The notes under the pieces: model-generated
Database searches by the model: none
The model's input: only the letters and a program-made list of their open reading frames with translations
Told to the model about the DNA's origin: nothing
Assembly: GCA_018268695.1 (NCBI GenBank)
Contig: JAFDWD010001015.1
Span: 1-7,444 of the forward strand
Length of the DNA: 7,444 bases
Direction: 5' to 3'
Source of the DNA: Actinomycetota bacterium
GTDB lineage: Bacteria > Actinomycetota > Thermoleophilia > Solirubrobacterales > 70-9
Shown: positions 1 to 5,069 of the stretch, in pieces
Layout: each line of letters begins with the position of its first letter
Numbering within the stretch: position 1 is the first letter of the stretch
Translations under genes and position numbers: made by a program

Positions 1-49
1 GATCGAAAGCCGCGAGGAGGACGCTCGCGTCGAGAAGGAACGTCGTCAC
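1..49 (-). CDS. PIN-domain (VapC-like) toxin, N-terminal fragment cut by window edge
   Basis: Only the first 16 codons are visible. Read from a GTG start at 49-47 they give MTTFLLDASVLLAAFD. A hydrophobic strand followed by an early Asp (residue 7) and a small-residue/hydrophobic helix start is the typical opening of PIN-domain ribonucleases; that Asp is normally the first of the acidic residues that bind Mg2+. VapC-type PIN toxins cut tRNA or other RNA and are held inactive by the antitoxin encoded just upstream. The GTG overlaps the antitoxin stop (GTGA at 49-46) and there is no clear ribosome binding site, so translation is probably coupled to the antitoxin. The rest of the gene lies outside the window, so the remaining catalytic residues and the intactness of the toxin cannot be judged. 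The family call rests on a short stretch plus the gene order. Confidence 0.72.
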   Translation of the reverse strand, partial: MTTFLLDASVLLAAFD

Positions 50-273
50 GGGCCCGGCCGGGTGGCCTTGACCTGATCCGCGCTGTGGCCGCCATGAGGT
101 GCCGCCTCCGAGAGGAGCGAGCGCATCGCCGACGCCCGACCTTCCCGGCGGCGACGCAGGGCTCGATCCGCGAACTCGCGCATGATCGCGCTGCGGGTCG
201 TGCCGAGGCGGCGCGCCTCGGCGTCGACCTCGGAGAGCAGCTCGTCGGGCAGTGAGACCATGACTTTCGCCAT
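46..273 (-). CDS. Ribbon-helix-helix antitoxin (CopG/VapB-like)
   Basis: A 75-residue protein. Residues 2-8 (AKVMVSL) form the expected DNA-contacting beta strand of a ribbon-helix-helix fold, followed by a first helix (about 11-22), a turn at LGTT and a second helix (about 25-40) with an Arg-rich end. The C-terminal 30 residues are polar and probably disordered; in this family such tails wrap the toxin. It should dimerise, bind the operator in front of its own gene and neutralise the PIN toxin encoded next (GTGA overlap). The ATG at 273 is chosen because the family pattern begins exactly there; an open frame continues upstream but is Arg/Pro-rich read-through antisense to nothing recognisable. 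No usable Shine-Dalgarno precedes the start, and a -10-like box sits 7 bases before it, so the message may be leaderless. The gene begins 29 bp after the flavoprotein stop on the same strand, so some read-through transcription is also possible. Confidence 0.85.
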   Translation of the reverse strand: MAKVMVSLPDELLSEVDAEARRLGTTRSAIMREFADRALRRRREGRASAMRSLLSEAAPHGGHSADQVKATRPGP

Positions 274-279
274 GGCCCC

Positions 280-296
280 AGTATACCTGGGTATAT
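280..296 (-). promoter_or_regulatory. Antitoxin promoter -10 box with overlapping palindromic operator
   Basis: TATACC (282-287), two bases, then GGTATA (290-295) form a perfect inverted repeat with 6-bp arms. The pentamer GTATA also occurs twice in direct orientation exactly 10 bp apart (281-285 and 291-295), about one helical turn. On the minus strand the left arm overlaps TATACT (285-280), a 5/6 match to TATAAT. The A of the antitoxin ATG (273) is the seventh base after this box, where transcription would normally start. No good -35 is seen; the expected place falls on the end of the flavoprotein gene. The site is AT-rich in otherwise GC-rich DNA. Autorepression by the ribbon-helix-helix protein, alone or with its toxin, is the inferred function. 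Confidence 0.6.
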
Positions 297-302
297 CCCG
301 CT

Positions 303-1748
303 CTAGGCGGGCTTGATGTTGTGGTTCACGTGGAAGCGGTTGCCGGGGTCCCAGGTCTTCTTGATCTGGGCCAGGCGGGCGCGCTTTTCGTCGCCGCGGT
401 CGGCGGAGAGGGAGCCGAGGACGCGGCCTTCGTCGGCCTCGCCGTCGAAGTTGAGGTAGGTGCCGCCGCAGGAGCCGGGGGCGAGGACCTGCCAGGACTC
501 GCGGGCCCACTGGATCGCGTCGGCGATGTCTTCGCCCGGGTTGTCGCCCATCACCGACCAGCCGCCGAGGTGCTCGGCGTCGCGCATCCCGACCGCCATC
601 GCCATCTCGCCGGTGTCGGCCATCGCGCCGCCCTGCATGCCCATCTCGAAGATGGTGCGGACGGTCGGCATTTCGGCGGCCCGGGTGGCGATGCCGTCGA
701 TCATCGAGTCGGTCAGCTCGCGCATCATCTCGCCCCTCATGTAACGGGGGTAGCCCTCGAGCGCCGAGTCGGCGGAGTCGCCGAAGTGCTGCAGCTCGAC
801 GATCCGCATCTCCCGCGTCTGCGCGAGCAGGGCGTCGTCGCGGAAGCGCACGAACTGTTCGAGGCGCGTCCGCGCGGCATCGGAGACGTCGAGCGAGACG
901 GTGGTGAAGCCGACGTATCGGGCGCCGACGAGCCGAGGCTCGAGCTCGCTGAAGAACGTGCTGCCGGTGCCGAGGTAGACCCAGGCGGTTTCGTCGCGGC
1001 CTGCCTCGAGGGACCAGTCGCGGTAGGCGCGGACCAGCGCGGCGCTCTCCTCGGCGTCCTCGACGACGTAATAGGCGGAGCTGACCAGGACCTCGTCCTG
1101 CTCGTGGGCTTCGAACTCGAACTCGGTGACGACGCCGAAGTTGCCGCCGCCGCCGCGCAGGCCCCAGAGGAGATCGGCGTTTTCGCTTTCGGAGGCTTCG
1201 ACGATCTCACCCGCGGCGGTGACGACCCGGGCGCGGCTCAGCTTGTCGCAGCCGTATCCGTAGCGGCGGGTCTGCCACCCGACGCCGCCGGTCAGGACCA
1301 GGCCCGCGACACCGGTGGCCGAGATGACGCCGACCGGGACCGACAGGCCGTGCTCGGCGCCCGCCGTGTCGAGGTCGTGCAGGAGGGCGCCGCCGCCGAC
1401 GCGGATGCGCCGCTCGGCGGGGTCGACGGAGGAACCGCGCAGCCGGGACATGTCGATCACGAAGCCGCCGTCGCAGCCGCCGAAGCCGGCGATGTGGTGG
1501 CCGCCGCCACGGATCGCGAGGGGCGCGTCGACGTCGGCGAGGGCGACGACGGCGCGCCGCACGTCCTCGTCGCTCGTCGGGCGCATGACCGCGAGCGGAC
1601 GGCGCTCGTCGAACATCCCGTTCCAGACCTTCGCCGCCTCCGCGTACTCGGCGTCGCCCGGGGCGATCACCTCACCGTCGAGGCTCGCTCGCAGCTCGTC
1701 GACGACCGCGCTGTAGCCGGCCTCCGTGTCCCTCAGATCCGATCCCAT
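303..1748 (-). CDS. FAD-linked oxidase, berberine-bridge-enzyme type (PCMH FAD-binding plus BBE C-terminal motif)
   Basis: A cytoplasmic flavoprotein of 481 residues, the usual length for bacterial members, with no signal peptide. The PCMH-type FAD-binding half covers roughly residues 45-215: RGGGHH (80-85) places His84 where the family attaches FAD covalently, GGVGW (154-158) and RGGGGNFGVV (198-207) are further flavin-binding loops. The C-terminus has the BBE signature WDPGNRFHVNHNI (466-478), preceded by YLNFDGE (431-437). In bicovalent members a Cys precedes the middle glycine loop; here the equivalent stretch reads GVISATGVAGL (140-150) with no Cys, so a single His-flavin bond is predicted. 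Such enzymes oxidise alcohols, sugars or secondary-metabolite carbons with O2 or another acceptor; the substrate is unknown. The start at 1748 follows a strong ribosome binding site. It is transcribed divergently from the five-gene operon, which suggests but does not prove shared control. The long open frame continuing upstream is antisense to the neighbouring gene. Confidence 0.9.
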   Translation of the reverse strand: MGSDLRDTEAGYSAVVDELRASLDGEVIAPGDAEYAEAAKVWNGMFDERRPLAVMRPTSDEDVRRAVVALADVDAPLAIRGGGHHIAGFGGCDGGFVIDMSRLRGSSVDPAERRIRVGGGALLHDLDTAGAEHGLSVPVGVISATGVAGLVLTGGVGWQTRRYGYGCDKLSRARVVTAAGEIVEASESENADLLWGLRGGGGNFGVVTEFEFEAHEQDEVLVSSAYYVVEDAEESAALVRAYRDWSLEAGRDETAWVYLGTGSTFFSELEPRLVGARYVGFTTVSLDVSDAARTRLEQFVRFRDDALLAQTREMRIVELQHFGDSADSALEGYPRYMRGEMMRELTDSMIDGIATRAAEMPTVRTIFEMGMQGGAMADTGEMAMAVGMRDAEHLGGWSVMGDNPGEDIADAIQWARESWQVLAPGSCGGTYLNFDGEADEGRVLGSLSADRGDEKRARLAQIKKTWDPGNRFHVNHNIKPA

Positions 1749-1752
1749 CGTT

Positions 1753-1760
1753 CCTCCTTT
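1753..1760 (-). promoter_or_regulatory. Strong ribosome binding site of the BBE-type oxidase
   Basis: AAAGGAGG on the minus strand ends 4 bases before the ATG at 1748. It is the best Shine-Dalgarno match in the window and fixes the start of the flavoprotein, against an open frame that otherwise extends upstream by hundreds of codons. Confidence 0.88.
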
Positions 1761-1766
1761 GGCCGG

Positions 1767-1789
1767 CGCCTCCCAGCGCCCAGGAGGCG
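1767..1789. repeat. Inverted repeat, candidate operator in the divergent region
   Basis: CGCCTCC (1767-1773) and GGAGGCG (1783-1789) are perfect inverted copies with a 9-bp spacer, spanning 23 bp in total. The length and symmetry would suit a dimeric regulator such as a TetR- or GntR-type protein, and the site covers the proposed start of the flavoprotein transcript (about 1784). It could instead fold as a weak hairpin in that leader. GC-rich DNA makes 7-bp arms by chance more likely, so this is only a candidate. Confidence 0.4.
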
Positions 1790-1832
1790 AATAGTAGTCA
1801 CAGCAGCTTGCAGATGTGTAGAGTATTCCAGC

Positions 1833-3452
1833 ATGAGTCGGACCGTCGACGCCGTCGTCGTGGGAAGCGGTCACAACGGCCTGGTCGCGGCCGCCTACCT
1901 GGCCCGCGCCGGCTGGGAGGTCGAGGTCCTCGAGCGCAACGCCACCGCCGGCGGTGCCGTCGCCACCGAGGAACTGACCGAGCCCGGCTTCCGCCACGAC
2001 ACCTTCTCCTGCTGGCATCCGCTCTTCCACATCTCGGGCGCCTTCGCCGAGCTCGGCGACGAGCTGGCCGCGCGCGGGCTCGAGTACGTCGACACGCCTG
2101 ACGTGACGACCGCCGCGGTCGACTCCGAGGGCGAGGTGCTGCTGGCGCGGCGGGATCCGGCCGCGTCGCTGGAAGGAATCTCCACCGCCGACCGGGCCAC
2201 CTACGACGCCGAGCTCGCCGGCTTCGGCGAGTCGATCCCGATCCTCGGCGAGCTGCTCGGCACCGAGCTGCACTCGCTCGCCGCCGCGAAACTGGCGCTG
2301 CGGCTGCGACGGACCCTCGGCCACCGACCGACGCTGGAGCTGGGCAGCGGCCTCGTCTCCTCGGCGCAGACCTGGTTCGACCGCTTCGAGGGCGAGGGGA
2401 TCGGCAAGCTTTACGCGCCGTGGTCCCTGCACACCGGGCTCGCGCCCGACGCGGCCGGCGGCGGCTTCCAGACGCTGGCGATCGCGGCGACGCTGCACGG
2501 CTTCGGCCTGCCGGTGGTGAAGGGCGGCTCCGAGAACTTCGTCAAGGCCTTCGAGAAGCTGATCGCCGACAAGGGCGGCACCGTGCGGACCGGGGTGGAG
2601 GTCGAGCAGATCCGGGTGCGCGGCGGTCGCGCCGTCGGCGTCGTCGCGGGCGGCGAGGAGATCCTCGCCCGCCGCGCGGTGATCGCGAACGTGACGCCGA
2701 CCCAGCTCTACGGGCGCCTGCTCGACCCGGCCGACGCACCCGCCGACGTGGTCGCCGCGGGCAAGGCCTACCGCTATGGCCGCCGCAGCGGCACCCAGAT
2801 CCACATCGCGCTGTCGGAGCCGCTGAAGTGGCGCGACTCGCGCCTCGACGACACGCCGATCGTCCACCTTGCCGACCGTCCCGCCGACGTCACCCTCGCC
2901 TGCGCCCAGGCCGCCGCCGGGTACCTCCCCTCCTCGCCGACCGTCGTGATCGGCCAGCCGGCCCGCGTCGACCCGTCCCGCGTCCCCGAGGGCAAGGGCA
3001 TGATCTGGATCCAGCTGCAGGAGGTGCCGCGGGCGCCGCGCGGCGACGCCGCCGGGGAGATCGAGGTCGGCGACGGCACCTGGACCGAGGAGCTGACCGC
3101 CGCCTACGTCGAGCGGGTCCTCGCGAAGTTGGAGCCGCAGGTGGAGAACCTCGCGAAAGCGCGCGGCAAGGTGGTCGCGCTGAACCCCACGGAGATCGAG
3201 CGCCGCAACCCGAACCTGGTCGGCGGGGACATCTACGCCGGCGACTGCGAGCTCGGCCAGACCTACTTCTGGCGCCCGCTCGCGGGTTATGGCTCCCACG
3301 AGACCCCGGTCGACGGCCTCCACGTCTGCGGCGCCGCGACCTTCCCCGGGCCGGGACTGAACGCCGCCTCGGGCCGGATCGTCGCCACCGGACTGCTGAA
3401 GGAGAGCGTCGGCAAGCGGCTCGCGGCGCGGATCCCCGGTCGCAAAGCCTGA
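1833..3452 (+). CDS. FAD-dependent oxidoreductase, phytoene desaturase / PYROXD2-like
   Basis: A 539-residue protein, first gene of the operon. The N-terminal Rossmann motif VVVGSGHNGLVAAAYLARAG (8-27) gives GxGxxG at 11-16, and the acidic residue Glu34 in VLER should bind the FAD ribose; TAGGAV (38-43) continues the dinucleotide-binding signature. The C-terminus carries the second flavin-contacting motif of CrtI-like proteins, GLHVCGAATFPGPGLNAASG (495-514). GHNGLVAAAYLARAG is the form typical of the PYROXD2 branch rather than true carotenoid desaturases, and no carotenoid genes are nearby. The family removes hydrogens from lipid-like or cyclic substrates using FAD; this substrate is unknown. 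The start at 1833 is where the family pattern begins; there is no Shine-Dalgarno and the transcript may be leaderless. The stop overlaps the next start by one base (TGATG), indicating coupled translation with the SDR. The upstream open frame is antisense to the BBE gene and not real coding. Confidence 0.9.
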   Translation: MSRTVDAVVVGSGHNGLVAAAYLARAGWEVEVLERNATAGGAVATEELTEPGFRHDTFSCWHPLFHISGAFAELGDELAARGLEYVDTPDVTTAAVDSEGEVLLARRDPAASLEGISTADRATYDAELAGFGESIPILGELLGTELHSLAAAKLALRLRRTLGHRPTLELGSGLVSSAQTWFDRFEGEGIGKLYAPWSLHTGLAPDAAGGGFQTLAIAATLHGFGLPVVKGGSENFVKAFEKLIADKGGTVRTGVEVEQIRVRGGRAVGVVAGGEEILARRAVIANVTPTQLYGRLLDPADAPADVVAAGKAYRYGRRSGTQIHIALSEPLKWRDSRLDDTPIVHLADRPADVTLACAQAAAGYLPSSPTVVIGQPARVDPSRVPEGKGMIWIQLQEVPRAPRGDAAGEIEVGDGTWTEELTAAYVERVLAKLEPQVENLAKARGKVVALNPTEIERRNPNLVGGDIYAGDCELGQTYFWRPLAGYGSHETPVDGLHVCGAATFPGPGLNAASGRIVATGLLKESVGKRLAARIPGRKA

Positions 3453-4213
3453 TGGCCGACGCCTCGGACCGCCTCGACGGGCGCGCCGCGATCGTCACCG
3501 GCGCCGGCCGCGGCCTCGGTGAGTCGATCGCGGTCGAGTTGGCCGCCCGCGGCGCCCGCGTCCTCCTCGCCGACATCGACGGTGACGCCGCCGAGCGCGC
3601 CGCCACCGCGATCCGCGACGCCGGCGCCGAGGCCGAATCGGCGACCCTCGACGTCGCCGACTGGGCCGCCGTCCAGCAGACCGTCGCCGACTTCACCGCC
3701 CGCGCCGAGCGCCTCGACATCCTCGTCAACAACGCCGCCCGTTCCGTCGCCCGCTCCTTCTGGGAGATCGACCCGGCCGAGTGGGACGAGGTGATGGCGG
3801 TCAACCTGCGCGGCGTCGTCGCCGGCTGCCGCGCCGCCGGGGCGATCATGCGCGAGGCGAAGTGGGGGCGGATCGTCAACCTCGCCTCGCTCGCGGGCCA
3901 GCAGGGCGGGATCAACGGCGGCGCCCACTACGCCGCCTCGAAGGCGGGGATCGTCGTCCTCACGAAGATCGTCGCCGCCGAGCTGGCGCCCTTCGGCGTC
4001 ACCGTCAACGCGGTCGCGCCCGCGGCGGTCGAAGGGCCCGTCATGGACGCGATGCCGATCGAGCGCCAGGAGGCGATCGCGGCGCAGATCCCGGTCGGCC
4101 GCGCCGGGCGCCCGGAGGAGGTCGCGGCTACCGTCGCCTTCCTCGCCTCCGAGCGCGCCGCCTTCATCACCGGGACGACGATCGACGTCAACGGTGGCCT
4201 CTTCATGCGATGA
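3452..4213 (+). CDS. Short-chain dehydrogenase/reductase (classical SDR, probably NAD-dependent)
   Basis: A 253-residue classical SDR of normal length. Visible motifs are the cofactor loop TGAGRGLG (16-23); Asp41 at the end of the second strand (LLADID), which favours NAD(H) over NADP(H); DV (67-68); NNAA (93-96) in place of the commoner NNAG; Asn118; catalytic Ser146 (NLAS), Tyr160 and Lys164 (YAASK); and the C-terminal ITGTTIDVNGG (239-249). The Ser-Tyr spacing is one residue longer than in the textbook 3alpha,20beta-HSD arrangement, through GG-rich residues 152-157. It probably interconverts a secondary alcohol and ketone of the operon's substrate. It starts inside the stop of the preceding gene (TGATG) and has no Shine-Dalgarno of its own, so it depends on translational coupling. 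Many SDRs of this type are annotated as 3-oxoacyl-ACP reductase or glucose dehydrogenase; sequence alone does not separate these. Confidence 0.92.
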   Translation: MADASDRLDGRAAIVTGAGRGLGESIAVELAARGARVLLADIDGDAAERAATAIRDAGAEAESATLDVADWAAVQQTVADFTARAERLDILVNNAARSVARSFWEIDPAEWDEVMAVNLRGVVAGCRAAGAIMREAKWGRIVNLASLAGQQGGINGGAHYAASKAGIVVLTKIVAAELAPFGVTVNAVAPAAVEGPVMDAMPIERQEAIAAQIPVGRAGRPEEVAATVAFLASERAAFITGTTIDVNGGLFMR

Positions 4214-4217
4214 GCGA

Positions 4218-4223
4218 AAGGAG
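4218..4223 (+). promoter_or_regulatory. Ribosome binding site deciding the start of the CMD-family gene
   Basis: AAGGAG ends 4 bases before the ATG at 4228. A competing in-frame ATG at 4210 overlaps the SDR stop (ATGA) and would add six residues (MSERSE). The well-placed Shine-Dalgarno favours 4228, although the overlap start would match the coupling style of the other junctions. Confidence 0.65.
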
Positions 4224-4227
4224 CGAG

Positions 4228-4614
4228 ATGTCAGATTCAGAGCGCCGCGCCGAAGGGATCGCCGCCTACGCGAGCCAGTTCGGGATCCCCGCGGAGGAGG
4301 TCATCCCGTTCATGGCCGGGATGCTCGGCGAGCACATGGCCGAGGAGGCCCAGCACTCCGCCGCCGCGGCCTGGCGCGACAACGCGCTCTCGCGGCGCGA
4401 CCGCAGCCTGATCGTGATCGCCAGCCTGATCACCCAGGGCGGCGTCGACGCGCGCCTGCGCGGCCACCTGCGCTGGGCGCCGGAGAACGGCGTCACGCGC
4501 GAGGAGCTCGACGAGCTGGTCGCCCTGCTGGCCGTCTACGTCGGCTACCCGAAGGCATCGACCGGGATGGAGCTCCTGCGCGAGGAGCTCGGCACCGGAG
4601 AGGAGAAGGACTGA
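4228..4614 (+). CDS. Carboxymuconolactone decarboxylase (CMD) family protein, PcaC-like
   Basis: A 128-residue all-helical protein, about the length of PcaC. The stretch from Arg57 to Glu120 follows the family pattern: RDRSLIVIASLITQG (57-71), an Arg/His motif LRGHLRWAPENGVTREEL (77-94), and AVYVGYPKA (102-110). PcaC decarboxylates 4-carboxymuconolactone in the protocatechuate branch of the beta-ketoadipate pathway. The protein contains no Cys at all, so it cannot be an AhpD-type peroxidase, the other main activity of this fold; a cofactor-free decarboxylase, isomerase or hydrolase role is more likely. No other pca genes are nearby, so it probably acts on a different substrate. It is the third gene of the operon, 14 bp after the SDR stop, and its own stop overlaps the next start (TGATG). 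The N-terminal extension (1-50) differs from classical PcaC, so the exact reaction is open. Confidence 0.85.
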   Translation: MSDSERRAEGIAAYASQFGIPAEEVIPFMAGMLGEHMAEEAQHSAAAAWRDNALSRRDRSLIVIASLITQGGVDARLRGHLRWAPENGVTREELDELVALLAVYVGYPKASTGMELLREELGTGEEKD

Positions 4615-5069
4615 TGTACGTCGACCCCTACGCCCACACGGCCTCGATCGAGGTCGCGGTGGATGCCCAGACCGCCTTCGAATTCATGTCCTCGGGGAAG
4701 CTGCAGACCTACTGGACGCTCGGCAGCTGGGACCGTGTGGATCTCGGCGACGGGCTCTTCAGCGGGACCTCGCTATGGGACGGCTCGACGCTGTACGTGC
4801 GGCCGGAACCGCATCCGGAGCTGCTGATCGTCGACTACTGGGTCGGCGCCGACCGCGAGGCGCTGATGAAGGTCAACTCGGCGCGCGTGCGCGGCGGCGA
4901 GGAACTCGGGCGCGAACGCGATACCTGCATCATCACGCTGACCAGCTGGCGCTCGGCGAAGGCGAGCGACGCGGTCTGGGAGCGCGGCGCCCACGTCTAC
5001 AAGACCGAGATGCACCTGATCAAGGGACGGCTGGAGAACGACATCGACGCCGTGCCGACGAAGCCGTGA
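4614..5069 (+). CDS. SRPBCC (START/Bet v1-like) family protein
   Basis: A 151-residue protein without signal peptide. It has the outline of a small helix-grip fold: an N-terminal strand SIEVAVDAQTAFEFMSS (11-27) leading into the first helices, LQTYWTLGSWDRV (30-42), several alternating beta strands (LYVRPEP, LLIVDYWVG, TCIITLTSW), and a long amphipathic C-terminal helix WERGAHVYKTEMHLIKGRLE (122-141) that in this superfamily closes the cavity. Members bind hydrophobic ligands or act as polyketide cyclases, aromatases or Rieske oxygenase alpha-like pockets; no catalytic residue can be assigned here. The gene has AGGAG/AAGGA sequences at 4601-4610 ahead of its ATG, overlaps the CMD stop by one base, and is followed by a GTGA overlap. 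The position suggests it handles the same substrate as its neighbours. Fold-level call only; function is inference. Confidence 0.65.
   Translation: MYVDPYAHTASIEVAVDAQTAFEFMSSGKLQTYWTLGSWDRVDLGDGLFSGTSLWDGSTLYVRPEPHPELLIVDYWVGADREALMKVNSARVRGGEELGRERDTCIITLTSWRSAKASDAVWERGAHVYKTEMHLIKGRLENDIDAVPTKP

Larger units (their letters stand above)
1749..1832. promoter_or_regulatory. Divergent promoter region between the BBE-type oxidase and the five-gene operon
   Basis: These 84 bp separate two start codons facing away from each other and contain an AT-richer core (about 1789-1830). For the minus-strand gene a possible promoter is TACACA (1820-1815), 18 bp, TACTAT (1796-1791), putting the transcript start near 1784. 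For the plus-strand gene GTCACA (1797-1802) with TAGAGT (1819-1824) or GAGTAT (1821-1826) is possible. The plus-strand ATG at 1833 has no Shine-Dalgarno in the preceding 20 bases and lies 7-9 bases after these boxes, which would fit a leaderless transcript. All hexamers are only partial (3-4 of 6) matches, so exact boxes are tentative; that both promoters lie here is much surer. Confidence 0.55.

Noticed and set aside
321..1832. Open frame upstream of and in frame with the PYROXD2-like gene on the plus strand
   Set aside because: It is antisense to the BBE gene, shows no domain pattern, and the Rossmann motif of the real protein begins directly after 1833. A fusion protein is therefore not supported.
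303..3323. A 1006-codon open frame on the minus strand running from the BBE gene across the intergenic region and antisense to the PYROXD2-like gene
   Set aside because: Only codons from 1748 downward match a family. The upstream part is low-complexity Arg/Gly/Asp-rich read-through antisense to a well-supported gene, as expected where stop codons are rare in GC-rich DNA; a strong ribosome binding site marks the true start.
2420..3451. Plus-strand open frame leading into the SDR
   Set aside because: It overlaps the PYROXD2-like gene in another frame and is Arg/Pro/Gly-rich without motifs; only the part from 3452 is a real gene.
1833..3452. Carotenoid biosynthesis locus (phytoene desaturase)
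   Set aside because: No phytoene synthase, cyclase or prenyl transferase is nearby, and the N-terminal wording fits the PYROXD2 branch better than CrtI proper.
2890..3928. Two long minus-strand frames antisense to the PYROXD2-like and SDR genes
   Set aside because: Their composition (Arg/Ser/Ala/Pro or Gly/Asp/Val repeats) mirrors the codon bias of the sense genes, and neither has a ribosome binding site or recognisable fold.
4228..4614. AhpD-like alkylhydroperoxidase
   Set aside because: That activity needs a CxxC pair; this protein has no cysteine.
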